Assembly (NCBI RefSeq): GCF_013403915.1
Contig: NZ_JABFDI010000011.1
Coordinates: forward strand, 62,001 to 126,000
Direction of reading: 5' to 3'
Length of the DNA: 64,000 bases
Origin: Winogradskyella pacifica
GTDB lineage: Bacteria; Bacteroidota; Bacteroidia; Flavobacteriales; Flavobacteriaceae
Shown here one piece after another: positions 35,840 through 44,628 of the stretch. Numbering within the stretch: the stretch's first letter is position 1; the number at the start of each line of letters is the position of its first letter. A program made the position numbers and the translations under genes. The notes under the pieces are model-generated. The model worked only from the letters and a program-made list of their open reading frames with translations. It made no database searches and had not been told where the DNA came from.

Positions 35840-37600
35840 ATGAAGTACTCAAAAATACCTTTGTCCCAAACTGTAGTTACCTTATGTAAAACACATAATG
35901 TAAAGCATATTATAATTTCGCCAGGTAGTAGAAATGCTCCGTTAACAATCGGTTTTACTAACGATGATTTTTTTAAGTGTTACAGTATCGTTGACGAACG
36001 TTGTGCTGCGTTTTTTGCATTAGGAATTGCTCAGCAACTACAAGAACCAGTTGCTGTGGTTTGTACTTCTGGTAGTGCATTACTAAATTATTATCCAGCG
36101 GTTTCAGAAGCCTATTACAGCAATATTCCTTTAGTCGTTATATCTGCAGACAGACCAAAACATCTTATAGATATCGGTGATGGACAAACTATAAAACAAA
36201 AAAATGTTTATGGAGAACATGTAGTGTACAATGCCAATTTAAAATCAGATTTAAAGGAAGGAGAAAACGCTCATACAGATAGTGAAAGAGCTATTCTTAA
36301 AAGTATAGAGAATAAGCTAGAGCGTTTCCTAGGGCTTCAAAAAGACATACAGACACATAATGAATCTGAAATTCATGATGCCCTTACGGTTGCGAAATTA
36401 AATTCAGGACCAGTTCATATTAATTGCCCATTTGATGAACCTTTATACGAAACGACAGAGGAATTAACCATAAATCCAAAGCCTTTTAAAATTAGAAGTA
36501 GAGAGGATAAGGTCGATCGTTTTGAAATTAAGAGCTTACTAGATGTTTGGCATAGTGCTAAACGAAAAATGATTTTGGTTGGTGTATTAGAACCCAATTC
36601 TATTGAAGCACAATGGATACAGGAAATAGCAGATGATGATAGTATAATAGTATTAACTGAAACGACTTCTAATTTGCACCATGCTGATTTTTTTCCTGGT
36701 ATTGACAAGTTAATTGCACCCTTAGATGAAGATGATTTAAAAGCTCTTCAACCAGACATATTAATTACATTTGGAGGCTTAATTGTTTCAAAAAAAATAA
36801 AAGCATTTTTAAGAACCTATAAGCCAGAACTGCATTGCCATGTTGGCTTAACGAGAGCTAATGATACTTTTTTCTGCCTAGAAAAGCATATTAAATTACG
36901 TCCCGATACATTTTTAAGTTCATTTTTACCTGAAGTTACGCACCATACAAAAAGTACATATAAAAGTGTGTGGCTTGCTGTGCGTCAGAAACGACGAAAA
37001 TTACAAGATGATTATCTGCAAACTCTTCCGTTTTCGGATTTTAAAGCATTCAATTCAGTTTTAAAGAGTATTCCAAAGCAAAGTCAGTTACAAGTGGGCA
37101 ATAGCTCTGCAATACGCTACACACAATTGTTTCAACTAACAAAAAGTATTGATGTATTTTGTAATAGAGGTACAAGTGGTATTGATGGTAGTACGAGTAC
37201 AGCAATAGGTGCAGCCGTAGCATCAGATAAGCGAATCACACTGGTTACAGGTGATTTAAGTTTCTTTTATGACAGCAATGCACTTTGGAACAATTACATT
37301 CCAAAAACCTTCAGAATTATTGTAATTAATAATGAAGGGGGTGGTATTTTTAGAATCTTACCAGGTGATAAAAACACAGAAAATTTTGATCGTTTCTTTG
37401 AAACCAAACATCACTTAACAGCTAAGCAATTATCTGAAATGTATGGTTTTGAGTATGCTGTTGCTAAAAATGAAACGGAATTAGAACAGCAATTAGAATC
37501 CTTTTATAAAGGAGCTAGAAAACCAAAATTATTAGAGATATTTACACCATCGCGTAGTAATGATAAAATCCTATTAGATTTTTTTAAATACATTAAATAA
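35840..37600 (+). CDS. menD: SEPHCHC synthase MenD
   Basis: The 586-residue ThDP-dependent enzyme adds 2-oxoglutarate-derived succinic semialdehyde to isochorismate. Motifs include HIIISPGSRNAPLTIGF near the N-terminus, VDERCAAFFALGIAQ with the ThDP Glu, CTSGSALLNYYPAVSEAYY, and the C-terminal ThDP-binding TLVTGDLSFFYDSNALWN and IVINNEGGGIFRILPG. Full length. It follows menF after 78 bp and may also have its own promoter. Confidence 0.96.
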   Translation: MKYSKIPLSQTVVTLCKTHNVKHIIISPGSRNAPLTIGFTNDDFFKCYSIVDERCAAFFALGIAQQLQEPVAVVCTSGSALLNYYPAVSEAYYSNIPLVVISADRPKHLIDIGDGQTIKQKNVYGEHVVYNANLKSDLKEGENAHTDSERAILKSIENKLERFLGLQKDIQTHNESEIHDALTVAKLNSGPVHINCPFDEPLYETTEELTINPKPFKIRSREDKVDRFEIKSLLDVWHSAKRKMILVGVLEPNSIEAQWIQEIADDDSIIVLTETTSNLHHADFFPGIDKLIAPLDEDDLKALQPDILITFGGLIVSKKIKAFLRTYKPELHCHVGLTRANDTFFCLEKHIKLRPDTFLSSFLPEVTHHTKSTYKSVWLAVRQKRRKLQDDYLQTLPFSDFKAFNSVLKSIPKQSQLQVGNSSAIRYTQLFQLTKSIDVFCNRGTSGIDGSTSTAIGAAVASDKRITLVTGDLSFFYDSNALWNNYIPKTFRIIVINNEGGGIFRILPGDKNTENFDRFFETKHHLTAKQLSEMYGFEYAVAKNETELEQQLESFYKGARKPKLLEIFTPSRSNDKILLDFFKYIK

Positions 37601-37709
37601 ATGTTGCAAAATAGTAAAGATGTGACTATTTGATTTTTATTGTGTCTAAAAATTGTTACCTTTAAATGGTATAATTTTGAAAACTAAATAACTTAAAACA
37701 AATAGAAAC

Positions 37710-38051
37710 ATGAGTAAAAGAGATGATTTAATCGTAAAGTATGCGGCAGATTTAAAAGATAAATGTGGTGTTAATGCTGATATGGATTTATTAACTAAAG
37801 TAACTATAGGTTTAGGTCCTTCAATTTACAATGCAGATTCATCTACAGTTTCTGGTTCTGATGAAAAAGAATTAGCAACCGTAAAAAACAACTTTTTAAT
37901 TAAAAAATTAGGATTAAAAGATGGTGCTGAATTAGACAAAGCCATTGATTCTGTAATGGAAACATATGGTCGTTCTAATCGGTCAAAATATAGAGTAGTG
38001 GTTTACTACTTATTAACAGTACATTTCAAAAAAGAGTCTGTTTATTCATAG
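37710..38051 (+). CDS. DUF2853 family protein
   Basis: The 113-residue cytosolic protein matches DUF2853, seen from KRDDLIVKYAADLKDKCGVN, ADMDLLTKVTIGLGPSIYN and a C-terminal KYRVVVYYLLTVHFKKESVY. Helical small proteins of this family have no known function. It sits between menD and cvfB and is followed by a clear terminator. Confidence 0.88.
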   Translation: MSKRDDLIVKYAADLKDKCGVNADMDLLTKVTIGLGPSIYNADSSTVSGSDEKELATVKNNFLIKKLGLKDGAELDKAIDSVMETYGRSNRSKYRVVVYYLLTVHFKKESVYS

Positions 38052-38071
38052 ATAAAAGTTTAAATACGATT

Positions 38072-38106
38072 AAGCGTTATAATTTTTAAATTATGACGCT
38101 TTTTTT
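38072..38106 (+). terminator. intrinsic terminator after the DUF2853 gene
   Basis: AAGCGT-t-ATAATTT/AAATTAT-g-ACGCTT stem followed by a T-run, 20 bp past the stop. It separates the menF/menD/DUF2853 transcript from cvfB. Confidence 0.85.
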
Positions 38107-38164
38107 GTGCAGAAAAAATTAATTATACATTCAACTTCTTTTTAAAATCTCATCAAAATATATT

Positions 38165-38172
38165 TACCTTTG
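38165..38172 (+). promoter_or_regulatory. candidate -7 promoter box, start-proximal (cvfB)
   Basis: TACCTTTG fits TAnnTTTG and lies 4 bp before the ATG at 38177. If transcription starts at the usual distance, the mRNA would begin at or next to the start codon, giving a leaderless message. Confidence 0.5.
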
Positions 38173-38176
38173 CAAC

Positions 38177-39007
38177 ATGATATATTTAGGAGAATACAAT
38201 ACGTTAGAAATTTTAAGAGATACCGAACCAGGATTGTTTTTGGGAGATGGTGCAGATGGTGAAGTCCTTTTACCTAACAGATATGTGCCTAAAGTATTTG
38301 ATATAGGTGACAAAATTGAAGTCTTTGTTTATTTAGATAACGAAGAACGACCAGTTGCTACAACAGATCAACCTTATATTAAAAAAGGTGATTTTGCTTT
38401 ATTACGTTGTAACCAAGTTACAGATTACGGAGCTTTTTTAGATTGGGGTTTGGTAAAGGAATTGTTTTGCCCATTTAGAGAACAAGCTTTTAAAATGAAA
38501 TCTGGTGGTTGGTATCTAATACATTGTTATTTGGATGAAGAATCTCAGCGACTTGTTGCTTCTAGTAAAACCAATCGTTTTTTAGACAATAAAGAATTAA
38601 CTGTTGCTCAATTTGACGAGGTAGATCTTATTGTGTCTCACCCTTCAGAATTAGGAATGAATGTTATTGTAAATAAAACGCACTTAGGTCTGGTTTTTAA
38701 TGATGATATCTATAGAGATATTAGTGTAGGTGATAGATTTAAGGGAATTATTAAAAAAGTCCGTGAGGATAATAAGCTCGATATTTCACTAAATCAAATA
38801 GGTTATAGAAATATTGAACCGAATGCGGAGCATATTCTAAACGAATTACATGACAATGGAGGCTTTTTACCTGTGCATGATAAATCGAATCCTGAAGTGA
38901 TTAAAGATTTATTACAGATGAGTAAAAAGAGCTTTAAAAAAGCGGTTGGTTCGTTATATAAAGAGCGTCAGATAGAAATAAAAGAAGACGGTATTTATTT
39001 ATTATAA
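38177..39007 (+). CDS. CvfB family S1-like RNA-binding protein
   Basis: The 276-residue protein has tandem S1-like OB domains. The first, with LGDGADGEVLLPNRYVP, opens the protein; the second carries YGAFLDWGLVKELFCPFREQ; the third includes VGDRFKGIIKKVREDNKLDIS. A winged-helix C-terminus follows (FLPVHDKSNPEVIKDLLQMS). CvfB (conserved virulence factor B) binds RNA and affects gene expression in Staphylococcus. Function in Bacteroidota is not established. Its 3' end overlaps a convergent gene by 13 bp. Confidence 0.9.
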   Translation: MIYLGEYNTLEILRDTEPGLFLGDGADGEVLLPNRYVPKVFDIGDKIEVFVYLDNEERPVATTDQPYIKKGDFALLRCNQVTDYGAFLDWGLVKELFCPFREQAFKMKSGGWYLIHCYLDEESQRLVASSKTNRFLDNKELTVAQFDEVDLIVSHPSELGMNVIVNKTHLGLVFNDDIYRDISVGDRFKGIIKKVREDNKLDISLNQIGYRNIEPNAEHILNELHDNGGFLPVHDKSNPEVIKDLLQMSKKSFKKAVGSLYKERQIEIKEDGIYLL

Positions 39008-39420
39008 GAATCGTTTTCTGGATTAGCTAATGAGTTTTCAATCCAATCTATAGCGTTTTCGAAATCTTTAAATACTTTTCTGTTGAATTTGAAAAAGTGA
39101 CTTTCAATTTCAATAATACGTTCAGTAAGATTGCTATAAACAATTATAGCATAAGCTTTTAGATTCTTGAATGTTTCGTTAAATATTTTAGCGTCATTAA
39201 GGTTTATTGAATAAGAATTTTTTCTGTTAGCTATAAAACCAAAAGGTCTATCCTCAAAATGTGTTTTTATTATGAATGCGAGTTCATCAAAGTTTTTGAA
39301 AGTTATATCTGCACCTTCATCAAACTCTGATACCAAAAAATTCGAGTAAATATATACGGTTCCTAACTTCAATTTATAGACCTTATATTCTTCATGATGC
39401 AGGTTAGGGTTATAATTCAT
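38995..39420 (-). CDS. hypothetical protein, STAS/SpoIIAA-like
   Basis: The 141-residue cytosolic protein resembles STAS/SpoIIAA-like flavobacterial proteins by its alternating strand-helix pattern (YKLKLGTVYIYSNFLVSEF, AYAIIVYSN and FKDFENAIDWIENSL), but assignment is tentative. Its promoter region carries a palindrome nearly identical to that of the nitronate monooxygenase gene, suggesting shared control. It converges on cvfB with a 13-bp overlap. Confidence 0.6.
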   Translation of the reverse strand: MNYNPNLHHEEYKVYKLKLGTVYIYSNFLVSEFDEGADITFKNFDELAFIIKTHFEDRPFGFIANRKNSYSINLNDAKIFNETFKNLKAYAIIVYSNLTERIIEIESHFFKFNRKVFKDFENAIDWIENSLANPENDSYNK

Positions 39421-39441
39421 TGTATATTAATATTTTGAACG

Positions 39442-39449
39442 CAAATATA
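39442..39449 (-). promoter_or_regulatory. candidate -7 promoter box for the STAS-like gene
   Basis: On the minus strand the box reads TATATTTG, identical to the box at 23525, and lies directly next to the palindrome at 39450-39463. It is 22 bp before the start codon. Confidence 0.5.
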
Positions 39450-39463
39450 CTATGCTTGCATAA
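39450..39463 (-). promoter_or_regulatory. palindromic operator candidate (TATGC-TT-GCATA)
   Basis: CTATGCTTGCATAA holds TATGC/GCATA arms with a 2-base centre. It matches TTATGCACGCATAA at 23501-23514 at 11 of 14 positions and adjoins the -7 box, so a repressor binding here would block RNA polymerase. Confidence 0.5.
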
Positions 39464-39509
39464 TAAAATAAAGTAAAAAATAGTGTTTAGCGTATTATTA
39501 TTAATTTCT

Positions 39510-39517
39510 TACTTTTG
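39510..39517 (+). promoter_or_regulatory. candidate -7 promoter box for menB
   Basis: TACTTTTG fits TAnnTTTG, 20 bp before the preferred menB ATG at 39538. A TTTAG about 19 bp upstream may be a weak -33 element. Confidence 0.45.
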
Positions 39518-39537
39518 CGCTCTAAATAGTGATAAAT

Positions 39538-40377
39538 ATGAGCCATATAGATTGGAAAGTTGCCAAGTCTTATGAAGATATAACCTATCATAAATGCAAT
39601 GGGGTTGCCAGAATTGCATTTAATAGACCAGATATACGCAATGCATTTCGCCCAAAGACCACTTCAGAACTTTATGACGCCTTCTATGATGCAGGCGAAG
39701 ATGTAAATATTGGAGTCGTACTTTTAAGTGCAGAAGGCCCTTCTACCAAAGATGGTATTTGGAGTTTCTGTTCTGGAGGCGATCAAAAGGCTAGAGGTCA
39801 CCAAGGGTATGTTGGAGAGGATGGTTACCATCGTTTAAACATATTAGAAGTGCAACGTTTAATTCGTTTTATGCCAAAAGCGGTTATTGCTGTTGTGCCA
39901 GGTTGGGCTGTAGGTGGAGGCCATAGTTTACACGTGGTTTGCGATTTAACTTTAGCGAGTAAAGAACATGCTATTTTTAAACAAACAGATGCAGATGTTA
40001 CTAGTTTTGATGGTGGTTATGGCTCTGCGTATTTGGCAAAAATGGTAGGCCAAAAAAGAGCAAGAGAAATCTTTTTCTTAGGACGAAATTATTCTGCCCA
40101 AGAAGCTTATGACATGGGCATGGTAAATGCCGTTATTCCTCATGAAGAGTTAGAAGATACCGCATACGAATGGGCACAAGAAATATTAGCTAAATCACCA
40201 ACATCTATAAAAATGTTGAAATTTGCGATGAATCTTACCGATGACGGTATGGTTGGTCAACAAGTATTTGCAGGTGAAGCTACACGATTGGCTTATATGA
40301 CAGATGAAGCTAAAGAAGGTAGAGATGCCTTTTTAGAAAAAAGGAAGCCTAATTTTCCGAAAAAATGGATTCCTTAA
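39538..40377 (+). CDS. menB: 1,4-dihydroxy-2-naphthoyl-CoA synthase MenB
   Basis: The 279-residue crotonase-family enzyme closes the second ring of the naphthoquinone from O-succinylbenzoyl-CoA. Motifs are ITYHKCNGVARIAFNRPDIR, FCSGGDQKARG, VVPGWAVGGGHSLHVVCDLT and SFDGGYGSAYLAKMVGQKRA. The ATG at 39538 is favoured over the GTG at 39529 because the latter would leave only 11 bp after the promoter box. It is followed 10 bp later by menA. Confidence 0.96.
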   Translation: MSHIDWKVAKSYEDITYHKCNGVARIAFNRPDIRNAFRPKTTSELYDAFYDAGEDVNIGVVLLSAEGPSTKDGIWSFCSGGDQKARGHQGYVGEDGYHRLNILEVQRLIRFMPKAVIAVVPGWAVGGGHSLHVVCDLTLASKEHAIFKQTDADVTSFDGGYGSAYLAKMVGQKRAREIFFLGRNYSAQEAYDMGMVNAVIPHEELEDTAYEWAQEILAKSPTSIKMLKFAMNLTDDGMVGQQVFAGEATRLAYMTDEAKEGRDAFLEKRKPNFPKKWIP

Positions 40378-40387
40378 TCTAAACGAA

Positions 40388-41293
40388 ATGAATAAAATTA
40401 AACCGTGGCTTTCTGCCATGAGATTAAGAACGTTACCACTTTCTGTTTCTGGAATTATTCTTGGAGGTTGTTTTGCATTTTATAATGGAAAATTTAACCC
40501 ATGGGTTTTTGCTCTTGCGATATTAACAACAATTGCTTTGCAAGTACTGTCAAACTTAGCTAATGATTATGGTGATGGTATGCGTGGAACGGATAATGAT
40601 GAACGTGTAGGTCCGCAACGGGCCCTGCAGAGTGGTGCCATTACTCCAGATGAAATGATGGATGGTATTAAACTTAATATTATTATCGTTATTATATTAA
40701 CCATGGTCCTTATTTGGAGCGCTTTTGATTCTGGGAGTATTTTATATATTTTATTATTTTTAGTACTTAGTGGATTTTCAGTTTATGCCGCTTTAAATTA
40801 CACTATGGGAAGGTCTCCTTATGGTTACCGTGCACTTGGCGATGTTTTTGTATTCATCTTTTTTGGGTTAATTAGTACCTTGGGGTGTTATTTTCTTTTT
40901 ATGCATAGATTAGATCATGTTGTCATCTTACCAGCTATTTCAATAGGTTTATTAAGTGTAGGTGTGTTAAATTTAAACAACATGCGAGACATTGATTCTG
41001 ATACCAATGCAGGGAAAATTACTTTAGCAATTAAACTCGGAAAGAAACGCGCTAAACAGTATCATTTTGCGCTTGTAATAGGTGCTATGTTAGTCTCAGT
41101 ATTATTCTCAATATTATATTATGTTGAGCCTTATAATTTTATGTATTTGTTAGCATTTATCCCTTTATTAATTCATCTTAAAAAGATAAAAACAGCAGAA
41201 AAACCTAATGATTTCGATAGTCAATTAAAGGTTTTAGCCCTGTCCACATTCCTCATTGCAATACTTTTGGGAGTTGGATATATTTTATATTAG
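40388..41293 (+). CDS. menA: 1,4-dihydroxy-2-naphthoate prenyltransferase MenA
   Basis: The 301-residue UbiA-family membrane enzyme attaches the polyprenyl side chain to DHNA. The first Asp-rich motif is NLANDYGDGMRGTDNDERVG and the second NNMRDIDSDTNAGKITLA. About eight or nine membrane segments are visible. Starting 10 bp after menB, it probably forms an operon with it. A terminator follows. Confidence 0.96.
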   Translation: MNKIKPWLSAMRLRTLPLSVSGIILGGCFAFYNGKFNPWVFALAILTTIALQVLSNLANDYGDGMRGTDNDERVGPQRALQSGAITPDEMMDGIKLNIIIVIILTMVLIWSAFDSGSILYILLFLVLSGFSVYAALNYTMGRSPYGYRALGDVFVFIFFGLISTLGCYFLFMHRLDHVVILPAISIGLLSVGVLNLNNMRDIDSDTNAGKITLAIKLGKKRAKQYHFALVIGAMLVSVLFSILYYVEPYNFMYLLAFIPLLIHLKKIKTAEKPNDFDSQLKVLALSTFLIAILLGVGYILY

Positions 41294-41329
41294 ATTATTT
41301 AAACATAGTTACTTATAAAAATTTTTATA

Positions 41330-41364
41330 AAACTTAAGCTCGTAAATGCTTAAGTTTTTTTTAT
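41330..41364 (+). terminator. intrinsic terminator after menA
   Basis: AACTTAAGC/GCTTAAGTT stem with an 8-nt loop followed by a run of eight T, 37 bp after menA. Confidence 0.88.
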
Positions 41365-41395
41365 TTTAACACTTTAATTAATTTACATAAATGAT

Positions 41396-42886
41396 ATGAA
41401 AAAGCTATTTACGTTAATCCTATTAATTTTATTTACAATTATTAATGCGCAAAACACAACCTTAAATATCAGCGAAAGCGCAGAATACAAGGATAAAGAA
41501 AAAGCAATAGATGTATTAACAATTCATACTACTGAAAATGGCTTAACAGGGATAGTCAGAGAGAGTAAGCATGATATATTGTTCGATGTTTTTGACAATG
41601 ACCTCAATAAAACACATAACCTAGTCGTAAAAAGTGACAAAAAGGAAAGGTATATAGGCGAAGTTGTCTATGGTGATGAAATTAAAGTGTTTACGGTGTT
41701 TTCGCCTAAGGCTAAAGAGCGTTTGGTTTACTGTCATACATTTAATATCAAAAGCGGATCACATAACAAAAAGAAATTATTCGAAGCTACAGTAGCAAAA
41801 AAAAGATTCTTATTTGGTAATCGAAAAGATCGTCAAACCAGTATAGATATATCTCCAAATGGTCAATATTTGGCAATGGCTACAGATAATATTTATAAAG
41901 ATGTAAATGATTATGCCATAAGAGTGTTTGATGCTACTACCTTAGAGCACATATACACTAAGAGTTATCAAAAGCATGAAGAAAAATATTTTCAACATAA
42001 TGATATTTCTATAAATGACGACGGTGTGGTATTTGTATTAGGAAAACTATACGAAAATGGCAAAAAAGAAAAGAAAAAAGGAGAAGCGAACTATAGTTTT
42101 ATTTTAAATAAAATTACAGAAAAAGCTAACGAAGAAATATCTATAAGTCTCGATGATCAGCATATTAGAAACTTAAGGATTTCAATAGTTGATAATAAAC
42201 TGCACCTCATTGGTTTTTATTCAGAAAAAAGAACTGGTAAGATTAAAGGGGGCTGTAATTTTATCATTGATTCTGATATTTTCTCGGTTGCTAGTAAAAA
42301 TAATTATGAGTTACCTTTAGATGTATATGAAGATTTGTATGGTGATAAAAAAGGCTCAAGAAAAAAAGAAAAAGGAAAAGAACTGACTAATTTTTACATA
42401 GATTATGTTTTAAAAGATTCACAAGGCAACACGTATTTATTAGCTGAAGAGTTTTATATCACACAAACTTATGTTTCTACAGGTATGAATAATGGTTATT
42501 GGCAAACCGTTTATCATTATGATGATATCCTTATTTTTAAATTTGGTGCCTCTGGAAATTTAGATTGGGGAAGAAGTATCTTTAAACGCTCTAATTCTCC
42601 TTCTTATAACGCATTTTTAAAAAATGATGAATTGCACGTGCTTTTAAACTCTGGAAAAAACCTTCTCGAAAAAGATGATGGCAGAACTAAAGTTTCTAAA
42701 GGTTGGTTTGAATCGTCATCACTCTACGATATTGTTTACAACAGCTCTGGAGAAGTAATATATAGTAAGATTCAAGATAATAAGGGTAAAACCTATTATC
42801 AACCTTTTTATGGAACTTATCAAGACGGAAAATTTATTATGATGAGTTCTGGTCGAAAGAAAAGACAATTTATGATTTTACAATAA
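41396..42886 (+). CDS. secreted hypothetical protein
   Basis: The 496-residue product has a signal peptide (MKKLFTLILLILFTIINAQ) and no membrane segment or sorting domain. Internal DISPNGQYLAMATDN and YAIRVFDATTLEHIY suggest beta-propeller-like blades, but no family is certain. KKEKGKE and KGSRKK insertions are lysine-rich. It is separated from menA by a terminator and followed by a UPF0173 gene after 15 bp, with which it may be transcribed. Confidence 0.65.
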   Translation: MKKLFTLILLILFTIINAQNTTLNISESAEYKDKEKAIDVLTIHTTENGLTGIVRESKHDILFDVFDNDLNKTHNLVVKSDKKERYIGEVVYGDEIKVFTVFSPKAKERLVYCHTFNIKSGSHNKKKLFEATVAKKRFLFGNRKDRQTSIDISPNGQYLAMATDNIYKDVNDYAIRVFDATTLEHIYTKSYQKHEEKYFQHNDISINDDGVVFVLGKLYENGKKEKKKGEANYSFILNKITEKANEEISISLDDQHIRNLRISIVDNKLHLIGFYSEKRTGKIKGGCNFIIDSDIFSVASKNNYELPLDVYEDLYGDKKGSRKKEKGKELTNFYIDYVLKDSQGNTYLLAEEFYITQTYVSTGMNNGYWQTVYHYDDILIFKFGASGNLDWGRSIFKRSNSPSYNAFLKNDELHVLLNSGKNLLEKDDGRTKVSKGWFESSSLYDIVYNSSGEVIYSKIQDNKGKTYYQPFYGTYQDGKFIMMSSGRKKRQFMILQ

Positions 42887-42901
42887 CATAAATATATAAT
42901 T

Positions 42902-43579
42902 ATGAAAATCACATTTTATGGTCATGCCGCTTTAGGTATTCAAATTAAGGACATTCATATTTTAGTAGATCCTTATATTACGGGGAATGATAAAGCTTCA
43001 AAGATAGACATAGATATGCTTAAGGCCGACTATATTCTCGTAACACATGCACATCAAGATCATATTTTAGATGTAGAAGCTATTGCTAAACGTACGGGTG
43101 CTATTATCATTTCTAATTTTGAAATTGTAACGCATTTCCAAAACAAAGATTTAGAAGGTCATCCTATGAATCATGGTGGATCATGGGATTTCGAATTTGG
43201 GAATCTTAAATATGTCAATGCCATTCACACCTCGTCATTTCCTGATGGTTCCTATGGCGGACAACCTGGTGGGTTTATTATTGAAGGCGAGCATAAAACG
43301 ATTTACATTGCAGGCGATACCGCTTTGACTATGGACATGAAATTAATTCCGATGCAAACCAAACTCGATTTGGCCATTTTACCAATTGGAGATAATTTTA
43401 CTATGGGTATTGATGATGCTATTTTAGCAAGCGATTTTGTTGAATGCGATAAAATTCTAGGTTATCATTTCGATACCTTTGGGTATATTGAGATTAATCA
43501 TGAAGAAGCCAAACGGAAATTCTTCGATAAGGGTAAAGACTTAATGTTGCTAGAGATTGGAGAGCGTATAGAGTTATAA
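42902..43579 (+). CDS. metal-dependent hydrolase, UPF0173 (metallo-beta-lactamase fold)
   Basis: The 225-residue protein has the zinc-binding motif THAHQDHILDVEAIA, an upstream HILVDPYITG and IAGDTALTMDMKL with a downstream HFDTFGYIEIN. This matches UPF0173 (YtkL-like) hydrolases of the metallo-beta-lactamase fold. The natural substrate is unknown; related proteins act on phosphodiester or lactone bonds. Confidence 0.92.
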   Translation: MKITFYGHAALGIQIKDIHILVDPYITGNDKASKIDIDMLKADYILVTHAHQDHILDVEAIAKRTGAIIISNFEIVTHFQNKDLEGHPMNHGGSWDFEFGNLKYVNAIHTSSFPDGSYGGQPGGFIIEGEHKTIYIAGDTALTMDMKLIPMQTKLDLAILPIGDNFTMGIDDAILASDFVECDKILGYHFDTFGYIEINHEEAKRKFFDKGKDLMLLEIGERIEL

Positions 43580-43724
43580 GTTTAATCGTGTTTAAATATT
43601 AAACTAGAGCAAAACGGACACTAGAGTTGGTGTGTTTTTATAGTTGGTTGTTTTATAGTATTTTGCATTGATAAAACGGTCAACTTTTAATAATGTTTAT
43701 AATCTATTAATAAAAACTCAAAAT

Positions 43725-44549
43725 ATGAAAAATCTAATATGTTGTTTTCTAATTAGTGTTGTTGTTTATAGCTGCTCAAATGCACCACAGTATAACGATC
43801 CTATTCCTCCACATGATAATTTTAAGATAGAATCTACAATTCTAAATGAAACGCGCGTTATTAACGTTTGGACACCTCCAAATTATAAAACGAGTACTGA
43901 TTCTTTACCAGTAATTTATATGCCAGATGGTGGTATTGTAATGGAGGATTTCCCACATATTGCAAATACGATTTCTAAACTTGTTGAAAATAAAAGTATA
44001 GATCCAATTATCCTTGTTGGCATAGAAAACATAGATAGAAGAAAAGATTTGTCTGGTGCTTCTGAAGTAAAAGCAGATGAGGAGTATTGCCCATTAACAG
44101 ATGGTGCAAAAGATTTTAGAGCTTTTATTACAGATGAATTAATGACGGACATTAATGGTAAGTATAGAACGGCTAATAAAACAGGTATTATTGGAGAATC
44201 TTTGGCTGGCTTATTTGTAATGGAAACGTTTCTTCTTAACCCAGATACGTTCGATTTTTATATAGCCATGGATCCGTCATTATGGTGGAACGATCATTAT
44301 TTAGTAAAAAACACGGAAAACTATTTAGAAAATTTCCCAGAAAGACAGACTAAACTTTGGTTTGCCGCTTCTGGTGCAAAAGATATTTCTATTCACTCTC
44401 AAAATATTGCTGAAATTTTAGAAAATAAATCACCTAAGCAGTTAGTGTGGAAATATTCAGACGAACCAAATGAGCAGCATAATACCATTTTTAGAGCGAC
44501 AAAAGAAAAAGCTTTAATCTGGACGTTAAACGCTAGTAAAACAGATTGA
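43725..44549 (+). CDS. secreted esterase-D-like alpha/beta hydrolase lipoprotein
   Basis: The ATG at 43725 gives a lipoprotein signal (MKNLICCFLISVVVYSC), so the frame starting at 43668 is too long. The 274-residue mature enzyme belongs to the putative esterase (PF00756) family, with the nucleophile elbow GIIGESLAGLFVMET (Ser in GESLAG), LPVIYMPDGG and a catalytic His in EPNEQHNTIF. Related enzymes include IroE and esterase D. Substrate unknown. Confidence 0.85.
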   Translation: MKNLICCFLISVVVYSCSNAPQYNDPIPPHDNFKIESTILNETRVINVWTPPNYKTSTDSLPVIYMPDGGIVMEDFPHIANTISKLVENKSIDPIILVGIENIDRRKDLSGASEVKADEEYCPLTDGAKDFRAFITDELMTDINGKYRTANKTGIIGESLAGLFVMETFLLNPDTFDFYIAMDPSLWWNDHYLVKNTENYLENFPERQTKLWFAASGAKDISIHSQNIAEILENKSPKQLVWKYSDEPNEQHNTIFRATKEKALIWTLNASKTD

Positions 44550-44628
44550 TTAGATCAAATAGGTTTGATAAAAGGTATATCGTATTGTGAAACATTAACT
44601 TTAATAATTAGATGCTTCTATAATTGAA

